This document shows, one piece after another, positions 1 to 9,340 of a stretch of DNA of 64,000 bases. Position 1 is the stretch's first letter. Each line of letters begins with the position of its first letter. Below the pieces are notes generated by a model. It ran no database searches and was not told the origin of the DNA. It saw only the letters and a list, made by a program, of their open reading frames with translations. The DNA is taken from the NCBI RefSeq assembly GCF_012641405.1, contig NZ_JABAII010000007.1, positions 124,001-188,000 on the forward strand. Reading direction: 5' to 3'. The position numbers and the translations under genes were made by a program. This DNA is from Rhizobium sp. P40RR-XXII (lineage in GTDB: Bacteria; Pseudomonadota; Alphaproteobacteria; Rhizobiales; Rhizobiaceae).

Positions 1-873
1 CGCGAAGCGCTGGCGCGCGAGGGCGACCGCGCCGCGACGACCGGCGCCGACGGCATGTTGCGCGCCTTCACCACCGGGCGCTCCGGCTTTCAGCCGGGTT
101 GGCGACCCTCGCCGCCCCCGACGCCTTGGACGGCCGAAACGTCGCCGTCCCGTCCCTATGGAAGCCCCGCAGCTACGGCGGGCTACAGATTTGCCGAAAG
201 ACCGCAGGCGACCTTCGAGGGACTTGTCATGCCCACCGCGCGTGCCGAGGTGGCGTCCCCGGTGGAACCGGTGCGGGCCGAGGAGCCGGCGCGCTTTCCG
301 CTGGGGGCTGCCCGCGCGCAGCTGCACGAGAACTATATCGTCGCCCAGACGGAGAACGGGCTTGTCATCGTCGACCAGCATGCAGCGCACGAGCGGCTGG
401 TGTTCGAGGCCATGCGCAAAGCCCTGCATTCGAAACGCCTGTCCTCGCAGGTCCTGCTCATTCCCGAAATCGTCGACCTGCCCGAAGAGGATTGCGACCG
501 GCTGATGGCGTTTGCCGAGGAACTCGGGGAGCTTGGGCTTGCCATCGAGCGCTTCGGCCCCGGCGCAGTTGCCGTGCGGGAGACGCCGGCCATGCTCGGC
601 GAGGTCGACGCGCAGGGCCTGGTGCGGCAGCTAGCCGACGAGATCGCCGAATGGGATACCGCCGCCGGCCTTGCCGCCAAGCTGGAATATGTCGCCGCAA
701 CCATGGCCTGCCACGGTTCGGTGCGATCGGGCAGGCGTTTGCGCCCGGAAGAAATGAATGCGCTTTTGCGGCAAATGGAGGCCACGCCCGGCTCCGGACA
801 GTGCAATCATGGCCGGCCAACCTATATAGAGCTGAAGCTCTCGGACATCGAGCGGCTCTTCGGGCGCAGCTGA
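1..873 (+). CDS. mutL: DNA mismatch repair protein MutL, C-terminal part
   Basis: Last 290 codons of MutL; the start and the N-terminal GHKL ATPase lie left of the window. MutL links MutS-bound mismatches to strand removal. The first ~95 codons are a Pro/Ala/Arg-rich linker. The C-terminal dimerisation domain follows, with [12 protein letters not shown] at about codons 125-136; this fits the DQHA(x)2E(x)4E pattern of MutL proteins that nick DNA themselves. Further conserved stretches are ACHGSVRSG and CNHGRPT near the end. The endonuclease motif is seen directly; nicking activity is inferred from it, and suits an organism without MutH. Confidence 0.95.
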   Translation, partial: REALAREGDRAATTGADGMLRAFTTGRSGFQPGWRPSPPPTPWTAETSPSRPYGSPAATAGYRFAERPQATFEGLVMPTARAEVASPVEPVRAEEPARFPLGAARAQLHENYIVAQTENGLVIVDQHAAHERLVFEAMRKALHSKRLSSQVLLIPEIVDLPEEDCDRLMAFAEELGELGLAIERFGPGAVAVRETPAMLGEVDAQGLVRQLADEIAEWDTAAGLAAKLEYVAATMACHGSVRSGRRLRPEEMNALLRQMEATPGSGQCNHGRPTYIELKLSDIERLFGRS

Positions 874-928
874 CAGCAGCCGTTTCCAAACGGAACTTTT
901 CCGGGAAATGGTCTGGAAAAGTTGCGCT

Positions 929-1042
929 TGCTGCATAATTTCATCCTTAAGTCGAAATTGGTTTAGGGATAAAATTATGCAGCAGATTTAAAGTGCTACA
1001 GCGACCTTTGCGCGTCATATTTGACGCGCGGCGCTGTAGTGC
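929..1042. repeat. Two adjacent palindromic intergenic elements
   Basis: The first palindrome has 13-nt perfect arms (TGCTGCATAATTT at 929-941, its complement at 972-984), with further partial pairing inside. The second has nested arms: CTACAGCG at 996-1003 pairs with 1032-1039, and GCGCGTCA at 1010-1017 pairs with 1022-1029 around a TATT loop. No coding sense is seen. Such elements are dispersed in rhizobial genomes; copy number could not be checked here. They lie between mutL and the DUF2093 gene and could fold in the transcript. Confidence 0.7.
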
Positions 1043-1082
1043 GGTATGGCAAACAGATGACAGAGATCAAGGACGGCGTCAG

Positions 1083-1313
1083 ATGAATCTTTTCGAAGGA
1101 CATGGAAACCGCGAGGCGAAGGTTCGCTATCTCGACGGCGATTTCCAGATCCTGATGCCTGGCTCCTACGTCATCTGCGCCATGACCGGCAAGCACATCG
1201 CTCTCGATGAGCTGCGCTACTGGAGCGTTGCCCGGCAGGAGCCCTATGCCGATGTCATCACCTCGCTCGAGGCCGAGAAGCGCGCCGGCGCGCTGCCTAA
1301 TCAGAAGCGCTGA
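1083..1313 (+). CDS. DUF2093 family small protein
   Basis: A 76-residue protein starting MNLFEGHGNREAKVRY. The pattern of a short YLDGDF strand, then GSYVICAMTGK and LDELRYWSV, matches the alphaproteobacterial DUF2093 family, whose function is unknown. I chose the ATG at 1083 over an upstream in-frame TTG at 993 because the upstream part lies within a palindromic repeat and has no protein character. It is convergent with lpxK, which ends 29 bases away. No signal peptide or membrane segment is seen. Confidence 0.8.
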   Translation: MNLFEGHGNREAKVRYLDGDFQILMPGSYVICAMTGKHIALDELRYWSVARQEPYADVITSLEAEKRAGALPNQKR

Positions 1314-1342
1314 TTTTCCGCGCTGGATAACTGAACCTGGCT

Positions 1343-2392
1343 TTAAGCTGCTTTGCTGTTGCGCTTTTCCCGCAAGCGCCGTTCGCGCGCGGCCGCGATC
1401 GCCCTGTCGATGATCAGTGCCGGCGCCCCCGGATCATCAAAGACCATGTCGATCTCGATCACCTTGCAGCGCTGCAGCAATTCGCCGGCGCGACCATGAT
1501 GTCCGATCAGGCGCACGTAGTCCTTGGACGTGGTGACGATCTCCAGCCCTTCGCGCGAGGCTATGTCGAGCATGTCGGTGACGTCGTCTTCGCCGAGATG
1601 TTCATGATCGCCGAAGCTGCGCCGGACGGCGATATCGGCCCCCAGCGTCTCGACCGTGCGGAAAAACTTGGCCGGATCGGCAATACCAGCAAAGGCGAGC
1701 ACCTTGCGGCTGCGCAAATCCTCCTGCCCGCGCACTCTAACGCTCGCGGCAAAGAAGGGCTTTCCGGCCCTTGCCGCAAGCCGAACGACGCGATCGGCGG
1801 CATTGCCCTCGCCGACCTTCAAAAGGGCGGATGCGAAGAGAAGCTGGGTGCGCAGCGGCGCACGCACAGGACCGCCAGGAACGAGATGGCCGTTGCCGAC
1901 GCCTCTGCCGGCATCGATCACCAGAAGAGCGTAGTCGATGGCAAGATGAGCGCTCTGGAAACCGTCGTCCATGATGATGAGGTCGGCGCCCTCGCGCACG
2001 AGCCTTTCCGCGCCATCGGCCCGACGACGAGCAATCACCGTCAGCGCCTCGCGGGCAAGCAGCAGCGGCTCGTCGCCGACGGCCGTGGCGTGGTGATGCG
2101 TGGGATCGACGATCGTCGTGACATCGAGCGATCCGCCGTAGCCTCGGCTCAGGAAGCCCGGCTTCAGCCCCTTGGCCTTTGCAGCCTGGGCGAGCGCAAG
2201 TGCCGTCGGCGTCTTGCCGGCACCGCCGACGGTGAAATTGCCGACGCAGATGACCGGCACCGGCACGGAAGCGCGTTTGCTATGCACCATGCGGTGCCCG
2301 GCGATGCGGCCATACAGGAAGGAAAAGGGCGAGAGCCCCCAGGCACGCCAATCCGGTTTTCGCCACCAGAAAGGTGGGGCTTCCGATACCAT
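1343..2392 (-). CDS. lpxK: Tetraacyldisaccharide 4'-kinase LpxK
   Basis: Phosphorylates the 4' position of the tetraacyldisaccharide precursor to make lipid IVA, an inner-membrane step of lipid A synthesis. The 349-residue length is normal for the family. The P-loop reads [15 protein letters not shown] at residues 51-65, and the family DDGFQ motif follows ([12 protein letters not shown]). The N-terminal stretch around [15 protein letters not shown] fits the membrane-anchoring helix. It is the last gene of the minus-strand envelope cluster with kdtA and a HAD phosphatase, so supply of lipid IVA and addition of Kdo are encoded together. A repeat element separates it from the HAD gene. Confidence 0.96.
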   Translation of the reverse strand: MVSEAPPFWWRKPDWRAWGLSPFSFLYGRIAGHRMVHSKRASVPVPVICVGNFTVGGAGKTPTALALAQAAKAKGLKPGFLSRGYGGSLDVTTIVDPTHHHATAVGDEPLLLAREALTVIARRRADGAERLVREGADLIIMDDGFQSAHLAIDYALLVIDAGRGVGNGHLVPGGPVRAPLRTQLLFASALLKVGEGNAADRVVRLAARAGKPFFAASVRVRGQEDLRSRKVLAFAGIADPAKFFRTVETLGADIAVRRSFGDHEHLGEDDVTDMLDIASREGLEIVTTSKDYVRLIGHHGRAGELLQRCKVIEIDMVFDDPGAPALIIDRAIAAARERRLREKRNSKAA

Positions 2393-2439
2393 GCGTCTAA
2401 TCCAGCCCTATTCTTGTGCCGCCAGGGCGTTTCCGTTTT

Positions 2440-2523
2440 TCTTCAAATCGCGAAAACGCTCTAGCCTTTGTTTCTAAGCAATTCCGGACGGAAAACCGCT
2501 ACGCCCTTTTCCCGGAATTGCTC
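2440..2523. repeat. Palindromic repeat with AGCAATTCCGG arms
   Basis: AGCAATTCCGG at 2477-2487 is an exact inverted match of 2512-2522. The interior reads ACGGAAAACCGCT followed by a CCCTTTTCC stretch. Related sequences occur at 36528-36580 and 41265-41362. It lies between the HAD gene and lpxK, both on the minus strand, so it would be transcribed if they form one operon. Function unknown; probably a dispersed rhizobial intergenic repeat. Confidence 0.65.
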
Positions 2524-2577
2524 CAGCAAGGCGGCAAGAAAAGCCGGATTGCGTGAAAAAGCAAGCCATTGCCAGGA

Positions 2578-3309
2578 TCAGGCCGATTGGGCGACCGGCA
2601 TGAGCAGGCTTTCCAGCTCGGTAATGTCGTTGAGGCAATAGTCCGATGCTGCCGTCAGCGTTTCGCGCGAGCCGGTGCCCGTCAGCACGCCGACGGTCAG
2701 ACCGACGCCGGCGTTGCGCCCCATATGGAGGTCGTGATTGTTGTCGCCGACGACTGCGACCTGCGCCGGCGAAAGGCCCGTCGCCGCATAGAAGCCGAGT
2801 ACCATGCCCGGCTCCGGCTTGGTGCCGAAACCGCTGTCATAGCCGGCAATGTAATCGAGATAGTCGATGAAACCGAAGCGGCGGGCCGTCTGGCGAATGG
2901 AGCGTTCGTTGTCGCTGGAGGCAACGCCGAGCTTGTAACCCCGCTCATGCAGTCGGCGAAAGAAACCGGCGAGATCGGTGACCGGCGAAGAGAAGTCGGC
3001 TGTGTGCGCGAAGAGCGCATCGAGCTTCTCCACCAGCTCGGCGACATCCATTTTCGAGCCGGCGGCCACCAGCCCCTCGGAAATCTGCCTGGTGTTGCCG
3101 GCGGCCAGCAGGCTGTCGGGCACGATATGGCCGGAGATCGGGTCCATGCCACATGCGGAGAGCAAATGATCGGCGAGAAGCGGATCGTCCCCGGCGGCGA
3201 TCCTGGCGAGCTCGCGGTTGACCGGCAGCCAGCTCTGGTCATAGTCGAGCAGCGTGCCGTCCTTGTCGAAAAGAATGCCCGCAATCGCTCCCAGCTTGAC
3301 CGCCGCCAT
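2578..3309 (-). CDS. HAD superfamily phosphatase (phosphoglycolate phosphatase-like)
   Basis: A 243-residue HAD hydrolase. Motif I is DKDGT at residues 15-19 with the two catalytic aspartates, motif II is SSDN at about 131-134, motif III is Lys164 (GTKPEPG), and motif IV is GDNNHD at 188-193. The helical cap between motifs I and II is typical of subfamily IA, which includes phosphoglycolate phosphatase and pyrophosphatases. The substrate cannot be told from sequence. It starts 12 bases after the kdtA stop, so the two are very likely cotranscribed; a role in lipid A/Kdo metabolism is conceivable only from that position. Confidence 0.88.
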   Translation of the reverse strand: MAAVKLGAIAGILFDKDGTLLDYDQSWLPVNRELARIAAGDDPLLADHLLSACGMDPISGHIVPDSLLAAGNTRQISEGLVAAGSKMDVAELVEKLDALFAHTADFSSPVTDLAGFFRRLHERGYKLGVASSDNERSIRQTARRFGFIDYLDYIAGYDSGFGTKPEPGMVLGFYAATGLSPAQVAVVGDNNHDLHMGRNAGVGLTVGVLTGTGSRETLTAASDYCLNDITELESLLMPVAQSA

Positions 3310-3321
3310 GCCCTTCCCTTC

Positions 3322-4641
3322 TCAACCGTTCGCCATCGTCTTCGGCATCAGCCGCGCTTTCACCGAAAGCGGATTGATATAGGGCTCCAGCCCCTTCACC
3401 GTTGCCGCCAGCGCACCACGCATTTCATGCACGGCTGCGAAGCCGGCATCGATCATGCTGCGTCGTGCCGTGTCGTTGGTCAGCAAATAATGCACGCCGC
3501 GCGCCAGCATCTCGGTGTCGCGCACCATGCGGGCGCTGCCGCGACGGGCAAGCAACTGATAGGAGTCGCGGAAATTCTGGACATGGCCGCCGGTCAGGAT
3601 CGCGCAGCCGAGCATGGCCGGCTCAAGCGGATTCTGGCCGCCTTCGTTGAACAGCGATTTGCCCATGAAGGCGACTTCGGTCATCCGCAGATAAAGCCCC
3701 ATCTCGCCAATCGTATCGCCGAGGAAGACGTCGACTTCAGGCGAGAGAATATCGTTGCGGGTGCGGCGCGCCACCTTCAGACCCTGTTCCGCGAGCATCG
3801 CCTCGATCGCGTCGCAGCGCTCGGGATGACGCGGCACGATGATGGTGAGCTGGCCGTTGTGCTCCTTCAGCATCTTGTGGACGGACGCCGCGGCATTTTC
3901 CTCACCGTCGAAAGTGGAGACCGCGGCCCAGGTCTTTCGGTCGCCGACCTGCTTCATGTAGCCGGCAAGCGTCGGCGCATCGTGGGACGGCGCGTCCGTA
4001 TCCACCTTAAGATTGCCCGATCTGATCACCTGCACGGCACCGAGATCACGGAAGCGTTCGGCGTCGAGGTCCGATTGAGCCACGACCAGGGCCAGATTTT
4101 CAAACAGCGCCTCGGCAAGCGTGGGATGGCGGCTCCAGCGGGCAAAGGAGCGATCCGACATGCGGGCATTGACGAGGATTTGCGGAATGCGCCTGCGGCC
4201 GAGCTCCGTGATGGTCGTCGGCCAGATCTCGGATTCGGCGAAAATGGCGCAATCGGGCTGCCAATATTCGAGGAAACGCTTAATGGCCGGCTTAAGATCG
4301 AGAGGAACATACTGATGGATGACCTCCTCGCCGAGGCGCTGATGCGCGACCTTGGCCGAGGTGATCGTGCCCGTCGTCAGAATGACGTGAATGTCGCGGC
4401 GGCGGATTTCGCGGATCAACGGGATGACGGCCGATGTCTCGCCGACGCTTGCCGCATGGAACCAGATCAACGGCCCTTGCGGACGATTGGCGCTCGCATA
4501 GCCGGAGCGTTCCAGTTTGCGGGAGCTCTCCTCCTTGCCCTTCGCCGCCCGAACAGCGAGATAAGGCCCGATGAACGGATAGACGGCGATCCCGCCAAAA
4601 CGATAGGCGCTCAAGGCAAGACGCGCCCTGAGGCTACTCAT
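3322..4641 (-). CDS. kdtA: 3-deoxy-D-manno-octulosonic acid transferase
   Basis: Transfers Kdo from CMP-Kdo to lipid IVA at the inner membrane (waaA/kdtA, glycosyltransferase family 30). The 439-residue length is normal. The N-terminus has a membrane-anchor stretch (AYRFGGIAVYPFIGPYLAV), followed by WFHAASVGE at residues 60-68, where the family's catalytic glutamate lies. AESEIWPT and the C-terminal nucleotide-sugar-binding stretch NEGGQNPLEPAMLG also match. It lies between a DUF4170 gene and the HAD gene. Whether it adds one or two Kdo units cannot be read from sequence. Confidence 0.96.
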   Translation of the reverse strand: MSSLRARLALSAYRFGGIAVYPFIGPYLAVRAAKGKEESSRKLERSGYASANRPQGPLIWFHAASVGETSAVIPLIREIRRRDIHVILTTGTITSAKVAHQRLGEEVIHQYVPLDLKPAIKRFLEYWQPDCAIFAESEIWPTTITELGRRRIPQILVNARMSDRSFARWSRHPTLAEALFENLALVVAQSDLDAERFRDLGAVQVIRSGNLKVDTDAPSHDAPTLAGYMKQVGDRKTWAAVSTFDGEENAAASVHKMLKEHNGQLTIIVPRHPERCDAIEAMLAEQGLKVARRTRNDILSPEVDVFLGDTIGEMGLYLRMTEVAFMGKSLFNEGGQNPLEPAMLGCAILTGGHVQNFRDSYQLLARRGSARMVRDTEMLARGVHYLLTNDTARRSMIDAGFAAVHEMRGALAATVKGLEPYINPLSVKARLMPKTMANG

Positions 4642-4818
4642 TTCGATCGCCTCCTATCCCAGCTGATCATCATCTATGCCAAATCCCGATTGTCAGACGG
4701 CCGAGTAAGCAGCCGGATTTTCGTTCTTATTGTGTCAAGGATACTGCTTCATGGCCGGATTTAAAGCGAGAACGCCTCACCGGATGGAGATATCAAATGC
4801 AAATTCGGTGATGCGGCC

Positions 4819-5064
4819 TCAGGATGCCGCTTTTTCCTGCGGATCGAGCAAGCGATGCAGATGGACGATGAAATAACGCATGTGAGCGTTGTCGACAGTC
4901 TGCTGCGCCTTGGACTTCCAAGCCGTCAGCGCGCTCGCGTAGTCGGGATACATGCCGACAATATCGAGCTCGTTGAGATTCCGGAATTGAACTTCTTCGA
5001 GGTTTTCCAATTCACCGCCGAAGACGAGGTGCAGGAGCTGCTTTTTGCCGCTGGTATCAGTCAT
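4819..5064 (-). CDS. DUF4170 domain protein
   Basis: An 81-residue protein starting MTDTSGKKQLLHLVFGGEL. It resembles the small DUF4170 family found beside kdtA and cysQ-like genes in Rhizobiales. Family function is unknown. The HLVFGGELENL and DIVGMYPDYASALTAWK stretches suggest a small alpha/beta fold, and the RYFIVHLHRLLDP end is well conserved in my recollection. No signal peptide or catalytic motif is seen. It lies between kdtA and the inositol-monophosphatase-family gene on the same strand. Confidence 0.75.
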   Translation of the reverse strand: MTDTSGKKQLLHLVFGGELENLEEVQFRNLNELDIVGMYPDYASALTAWKSKAQQTVDNAHMRYFIVHLHRLLDPQEKAAS

Positions 5065-5125
5065 TTTCGTCTCTTTCTACTATCGTCCCCCTCCGCTCTT
5101 CATCTGAGGGATTTTGACCGAAAGG

Positions 5126-5935
5126 TCAACCGTCTCGTCGGTGAGAAAGCTGACGGAGAAACTCCGGTAATTGCGATGCCGATGCCCCGCAAAGTTCGTC
5201 ATGCGATACCTCGGCGCGATTGTAGCGCAAGGCATTGCCCGCGAGATCCACGAGGGCACCGCCGGCCCGCTCCAGAATAAGATCGGCGGCCGCCAGATCC
5301 CAGTCATGCGAGTTGCGCTTGACGATGGTTCCTTCGAGCCGCCCATCCGCCACCATGGCGAGACGATAGGCAAGCGAGGGAACATGCTTCACCCGCTCGA
5401 CCGTCTTGCGGAAGTCAGGATCGAAGCTCTTCAGCATATCCTCGCCGGTCGCCAGCCGATGGATGGCATCGCCGACCCTATGGGAAACGCTGATCGGCTT
5501 GCCGTTCTTCAGAGCCTGCCCATCGGTCGTCGCCACGAACAACTCGTCCAGCGCCGGCGCGTAGAGAACTCCCGCCACGGGCCGCCCATCGGTGACGACG
5601 GCAACGCTGACGCACCAGAGATCCAAGCCTGAGAGAAATCCTCTGGTGCCATCGATCGGATCGACGACGAAGACGGTCTCGTGCTTCAGCCGCGCGGCAT
5701 CGTCATCGGTTTCCTCGGAAAGCCAGCCATAATCCGGCCGCGCCGAGCGCAGGGTGGCGGCAAGACTTTCATTGGCGGCGAAATCGGCAGCGCTGACCGG
5801 GGACTGGCCGTTATTCTTCCACCAGACCTCCGGCGACTGCCGGAAGAAACCGAGAGCGATCTTGCCCGCCTCGAGCGCGGCACCCACGATCAGGTCCACA
5901 TCGCTCAACCGGCCGGCCTTCTGGCTATCGATCAT
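5126..5935 (-). CDS. Inositol monophosphatase family protein (CysQ-like 3'(2'),5'-bisphosphate nucleotidase)
   Basis: A Mg-dependent, Li-sensitive type phosphatase of 269 residues. The metal-binding motifs are WLSEE at 71-75, DPIDGT at 92-97 and DWDLAAAD at 211-218. CysQ members remove the 3'-phosphate of PAP/PAPS in sulfate assimilation; the family also includes inositol and fructose-1,6-bisphosphate phosphatases, so the substrate is inferred. Rhizobial genomes often label this position as CysQ. It starts 28 bases after the pmbA stop and is probably cotranscribed with it. Confidence 0.85.
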   Translation of the reverse strand: MIDSQKAGRLSDVDLIVGAALEAGKIALGFFRQSPEVWWKNNGQSPVSAADFAANESLAATLRSARPDYGWLSEETDDDAARLKHETVFVVDPIDGTRGFLSGLDLWCVSVAVVTDGRPVAGVLYAPALDELFVATTDGQALKNGKPISVSHRVGDAIHRLATGEDMLKSFDPDFRKTVERVKHVPSLAYRLAMVADGRLEGTIVKRNSHDWDLAAADLILERAGGALVDLAGNALRYNRAEVSHDELCGASASQLPEFLRQLSHRRDG

Positions 5936-5963
5936 TCACAAATTCCAATCTCCGCTCGTTTTT

Positions 5964-7316
5964 TCAGCGGCCAGCCAACGTCATGCCTTCTATCGCAAGC
6001 GTCGGAGCGGCGACACCGAAATCGCGATCGATGTCGTTCGCCGGCGTCACGCGCATGAACATGTCCTTCAGGTTGGAGGCGATCGTCACCTCCGAAACCG
6101 GGAAGGTCAATTCGCCGTTCTCGATCCAGAAGCCGGTCGCGCCCCGGCTGTATTCGCCGGTGATCATGTTGACGCCTTGGCCGATCAGCTCGGTGACGTA
6201 GAAGCCCGTTCCGACGCTGCGGATCAGCTCTTCCGGCGAAATATCGCCCGGCTCAAGCGCGAGATTGGTGGACGCGGGCGATACAGCGGTGCCACCGCGC
6301 ACGCCGCGGCCATTGGTCTTCAGGCCGCCGCCGATTTCCCGCGCCGTCGCCGTGGATAGGAACCAGGACTGCAGCACGCCGTCCTCGATCATGACGAGCC
6401 GCTTGCCGGACACGCCCTCGCCATCGAAGGGCCGCGAGGACGGGCCGCGCACGATTAGCGGATCGTCCGTGATCGAAAGGCCTGATTTCAGCACCTGCTG
6501 GCCCATCTTGTCGCGCAGGAAGCTGGTCTTGCGGGCGACGGAAGCGCCGTTGATCGCGCCGGCGATGTGGCCGACGAAGCCGCGCGCGACGCGCGGATCG
6601 AAAACGACGGTGACGTTCTTGCCCGTCGGCACCTGGCGCGGATTGAGGCGCTTGACCACACGTTCGCCGGCGCGACGGCCGATTTCCTCGGCCGCATCCA
6701 GCTCGGCAAAATAGAGACGGCTGTCGAAATCATAGTCGCGCTCCATCCCGGTGCCTTCACCGGCGATGACGCTGACCGAGCGCCCGAAGCGGGAACCCAT
6801 ATAATGGCCGGCAAAACCATGCGACGTGACGAGCACCAGGCCGCCCATGCCGGCGGAAGCGCCGGCGCCGGAGGAGTTGGTGACGCCGGAAACGGCGAGT
6901 GCGGCCGCTTCGGTCGCAAGCGCTGCTTCCCGCAGCTGCTCCGAGGAGACCTCGGTCGGATCGAACAGTTCGAGATCAGGATAGCTCTTGGCAAGATCCG
7001 CCTCATCGGCAAGGCAGGCAAAAGGATCTTCGGGCGAAACCCTGGCCATGGCGACCGCACGCTCGGCAAGAGCGTTGAGATCGAAGCCGGGATTGGCCGA
7101 AACGCTCGCCACGCGATTGCCGACGAAGACCCGCAGCGAAAAGTCGTCGCTTTCCGACGACTCCGTGCCCTCGACCTTGCCGAGGCGGACGCTGACGGAA
7201 TGGGCTCTCGATCGCACCACGACGGCATCGGCCGCATCCGCGCCGGCTTTCCGGGCGAGATCGATCAATTGGCTGGCGCGGGAAAGCAGAGCGGCGGAAT
7301 CGATTTCAGAGGTCAT
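5964..7316 (-). CDS. pmbA: TldD/PmbA family metallopeptidase, PmbA-type
   Basis: A 450-residue member of the TldD/PmbA (peptidase U62) family. TldD-PmbA heterodimers degrade unfolded or modified peptides, for example in microcin B17 maturation and CcdA turnover in E. coli. In that complex the zinc site lies in TldD and PmbA lacks the HExxxH motif; none is seen here either, which supports the PmbA assignment. Conserved stretches include VRLGKVEGTESSES near the N-terminus and NMITGEYSRGATGFWIENGE near the C-terminus. No tldD partner lies in the window. It is the first gene of the minus-strand cluster, divergent from the antiporter gene. Confidence 0.88.
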   Translation of the reverse strand: MTSEIDSAALLSRASQLIDLARKAGADAADAVVVRSRAHSVSVRLGKVEGTESSESDDFSLRVFVGNRVASVSANPGFDLNALAERAVAMARVSPEDPFACLADEADLAKSYPDLELFDPTEVSSEQLREAALATEAAALAVSGVTNSSGAGASAGMGGLVLVTSHGFAGHYMGSRFGRSVSVIAGEGTGMERDYDFDSRLYFAELDAAEEIGRRAGERVVKRLNPRQVPTGKNVTVVFDPRVARGFVGHIAGAINGASVARKTSFLRDKMGQQVLKSGLSITDDPLIVRGPSSRPFDGEGVSGKRLVMIEDGVLQSWFLSTATAREIGGGLKTNGRGVRGGTAVSPASTNLALEPGDISPEELIRSVGTGFYVTELIGQGVNMITGEYSRGATGFWIENGELTFPVSEVTIASNLKDMFMRVTPANDIDRDFGVAAPTLAIEGMTLAGR

Positions 7317-7465
7317 GACTTGGCCTTTCCTTCGCGTTCCATTTATTGTGCACTACATGAAGCATCAAGGGCGGCAAAGCCGATTCTTGTTCTAATCCCT
7401 TCACGCATGGTTGTTTATCATGATCATGCGTCGCAATACCGCCTGCCCATGGAAAGAAATAGACG

Positions 7466-9286
7466 ATGTCCGCCACCAATAGTCTCTTCACCGAAACCCT
7501 GATGCTGCTCGGAGGCGCCGTCGTTACGGCGCCGATCTTCAAGAAACTCGGATTGGGGACAGTGCTTGGCTATCTTGCGGCCGGTGTAGTGATCGGCCCG
7601 ATATTGCACGGCATCGGCGACAGCGAAGCCGTTCTTGCCGTGGCGGAGCTGGGCGTCGTCTTCCTGTTGTTCATCATCGGCCTGGAATTGAAGCCCTCGC
7701 GCCTCTGGCAGATGCGGCGGGATATTTTCGGCCTCGGCTCGGCGCAGGTGATTTTAAGCGGTCTCGCCCTGATGTTTGCCGCCTATCTCGGCGGAATTGC
7801 CGGATGGAAGGGCAGCATCATCATCGGCTTCGGCCTGGCGCTCTCCTCGACCGCCTTTGCCATGCAGATTCTGGAACAGCAGGGCGACGTCAATACGAAA
7901 TACGGGCAGCGTTCCTTCTCAATGCTGCTGCTGCAGGATCTTGCCATCGTGCCCCTGCTGGCGCTCATCACCGTTCTCGACGGACCGAAGGAAACCACCA
8001 ATCCGCTCCCCGATCTTGCGATCGCGATCGGCGCCGTGGCGGCAATGGTTATCGCCGGCCGCTATCTGCTGACGCCGCTGTTCCAGGTGATCGCGCGCAC
8101 CGGCGCGCGGGAAGCGATGATCGCAGCCGCCCTCTTCGTCGTCATGGGTTCTGCGACGCTGATGCAGCTCGCCGGACTTTCCATGGCGATGGGCGCCTTT
8201 CTCTCCGGCGTGATGCTTGCCGAATCCTCTTATCGTCACGAACTGGAAGCCGATATCGAGCCCTTCCGCGGCGTGTTGCTCGCTATCTTCTTCATTGCCG
8301 TCGGCCTGTCGCTGAAACTCGAGGTGATTCTCGACAATTGGGTGCTGATCCTGCTCGCCGTCCCGGTCATGATGATCATCAAGGCGATCGTGATCTATGC
8401 CCTCTGCCGCGCGACGGGCTCGCCGCGGAATGATGCCGTCCGCATCGCCGGCCTGCTGCCGCAAGGCGGCGAATTCGGCTTCGTGCTCTTCAGCGCCGCC
8501 AGCGCCAGCGGCGGCCTCTTCTCGGCCAACACCGCGTCGATGCTGATCGCCATCGTCACGCTGTCGATGGCGCTGACACCGCTAAGTTCCGCGCTTGCGA
8601 AGCGGCTGATGAAGGGCGACACGCAGGAGGAGCTGGACGAGGACTTCGAAGGTGCCGGCTCCGACGTACTGATGATCGGGTTTTCGCGTTTCGGCCAGAT
8701 TGCCGCGCAAATCCTGCTTGCGAGCGGCCGTGACGTGACCGTCATCGATTTCTCCGCCGACCGCATCCGCCAGGCATCGAGCTTCGGCTTCCGCATCTAT
8801 TTCGGCGACGGAACCCGCAAGGACGTGCTGCGCTCCGCCGGTATCGACCGCGCCAAGATCGTCGTCGTCAGCACGCATTCGCGGGAGGTGACCGACAAGA
8901 TCGTCGAGCTCGTGCAGACCGATTATCCGCATGCGCGCATCTTCGTGCGCTCCTATGACCGCGTTCATTCGATCGAGCTGCGCCACAAGGGCGTCGATTA
9001 CGAGCTGCGCGAGACGCTGGAATCCGGTCTGCTCTTCGGCCGCCGCACCCTGGAAGCGCTTGGCGTCAGCGAGGCCGAAGCCTATGAGATCGGCGAGGAT
9101 ATCCGCAAGCGCGATGAGCAAAGGCTGGTGCTGCAGGTCAGCGAAGGGCTGCAGGCGGGCACCGACATGCTCTATTCCCGCCCGGTCAAGCCGGAGCCGC
9201 TGGTCAAGCCGAAACGGGCCGCCGATACCTACAGCGACGTCGACGATCTGGTGGCGTTGCCGCAAGAGGAGCCGGAGCGGGTTTAG
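7466..9286 (+). CDS. CPA2 family monovalent cation:proton antiporter (KefB/KefC type)
   Basis: A 606-residue inner-membrane protein. About residues 1-385 form a hydrophobic antiporter domain (around 12 helices) with the Q-rich FGLALSSTAFAMQIL and LLPQGGEFGFVLFS helices of Kef proteins. From about residue 400 a cytosolic RCK/TrkA-N Rossmann domain follows. It likely exchanges K+ or Na+ for H+, controlled by nucleotide or thiol ligands. The Rossmann glycine motif reads GFSRFGQ where GxGxxG is usual, so the second glycine is serine. No kefF/kefG ancillary gene is adjacent. Start ATG at 7466 gives a normal N-terminus. Confidence 0.9.
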   Translation: MSATNSLFTETLMLLGGAVVTAPIFKKLGLGTVLGYLAAGVVIGPILHGIGDSEAVLAVAELGVVFLLFIIGLELKPSRLWQMRRDIFGLGSAQVILSGLALMFAAYLGGIAGWKGSIIIGFGLALSSTAFAMQILEQQGDVNTKYGQRSFSMLLLQDLAIVPLLALITVLDGPKETTNPLPDLAIAIGAVAAMVIAGRYLLTPLFQVIARTGAREAMIAAALFVVMGSATLMQLAGLSMAMGAFLSGVMLAESSYRHELEADIEPFRGVLLAIFFIAVGLSLKLEVILDNWVLILLAVPVMMIIKAIVIYALCRATGSPRNDAVRIAGLLPQGGEFGFVLFSAASASGGLFSANTASMLIAIVTLSMALTPLSSALAKRLMKGDTQEELDEDFEGAGSDVLMIGFSRFGQIAAQILLASGRDVTVIDFSADRIRQASSFGFRIYFGDGTRKDVLRSAGIDRAKIVVVSTHSREVTDKIVELVQTDYPHARIFVRSYDRVHSIELRHKGVDYELRETLESGLLFGRRTLEALGVSEAEAYEIGEDIRKRDEQRLVLQVSEGLQAGTDMLYSRPVKPEPLVKPKRAADTYSDVDDLVALPQEEPERV

Positions 9287-9340
9287 GCTGCCGTTTGTGC
9301 AGCCAGGGAAAGTGGCGTCACTCAATTCCCGTGAGCCGCT

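Noticed and set aside
2569..4764. A 731-codon open frame on the plus strand
   Set aside because: It is the complement of kdtA and the HAD gene, rich in His/Arg/Gly with no domain, as expected for antisense frames in high-GC DNA.
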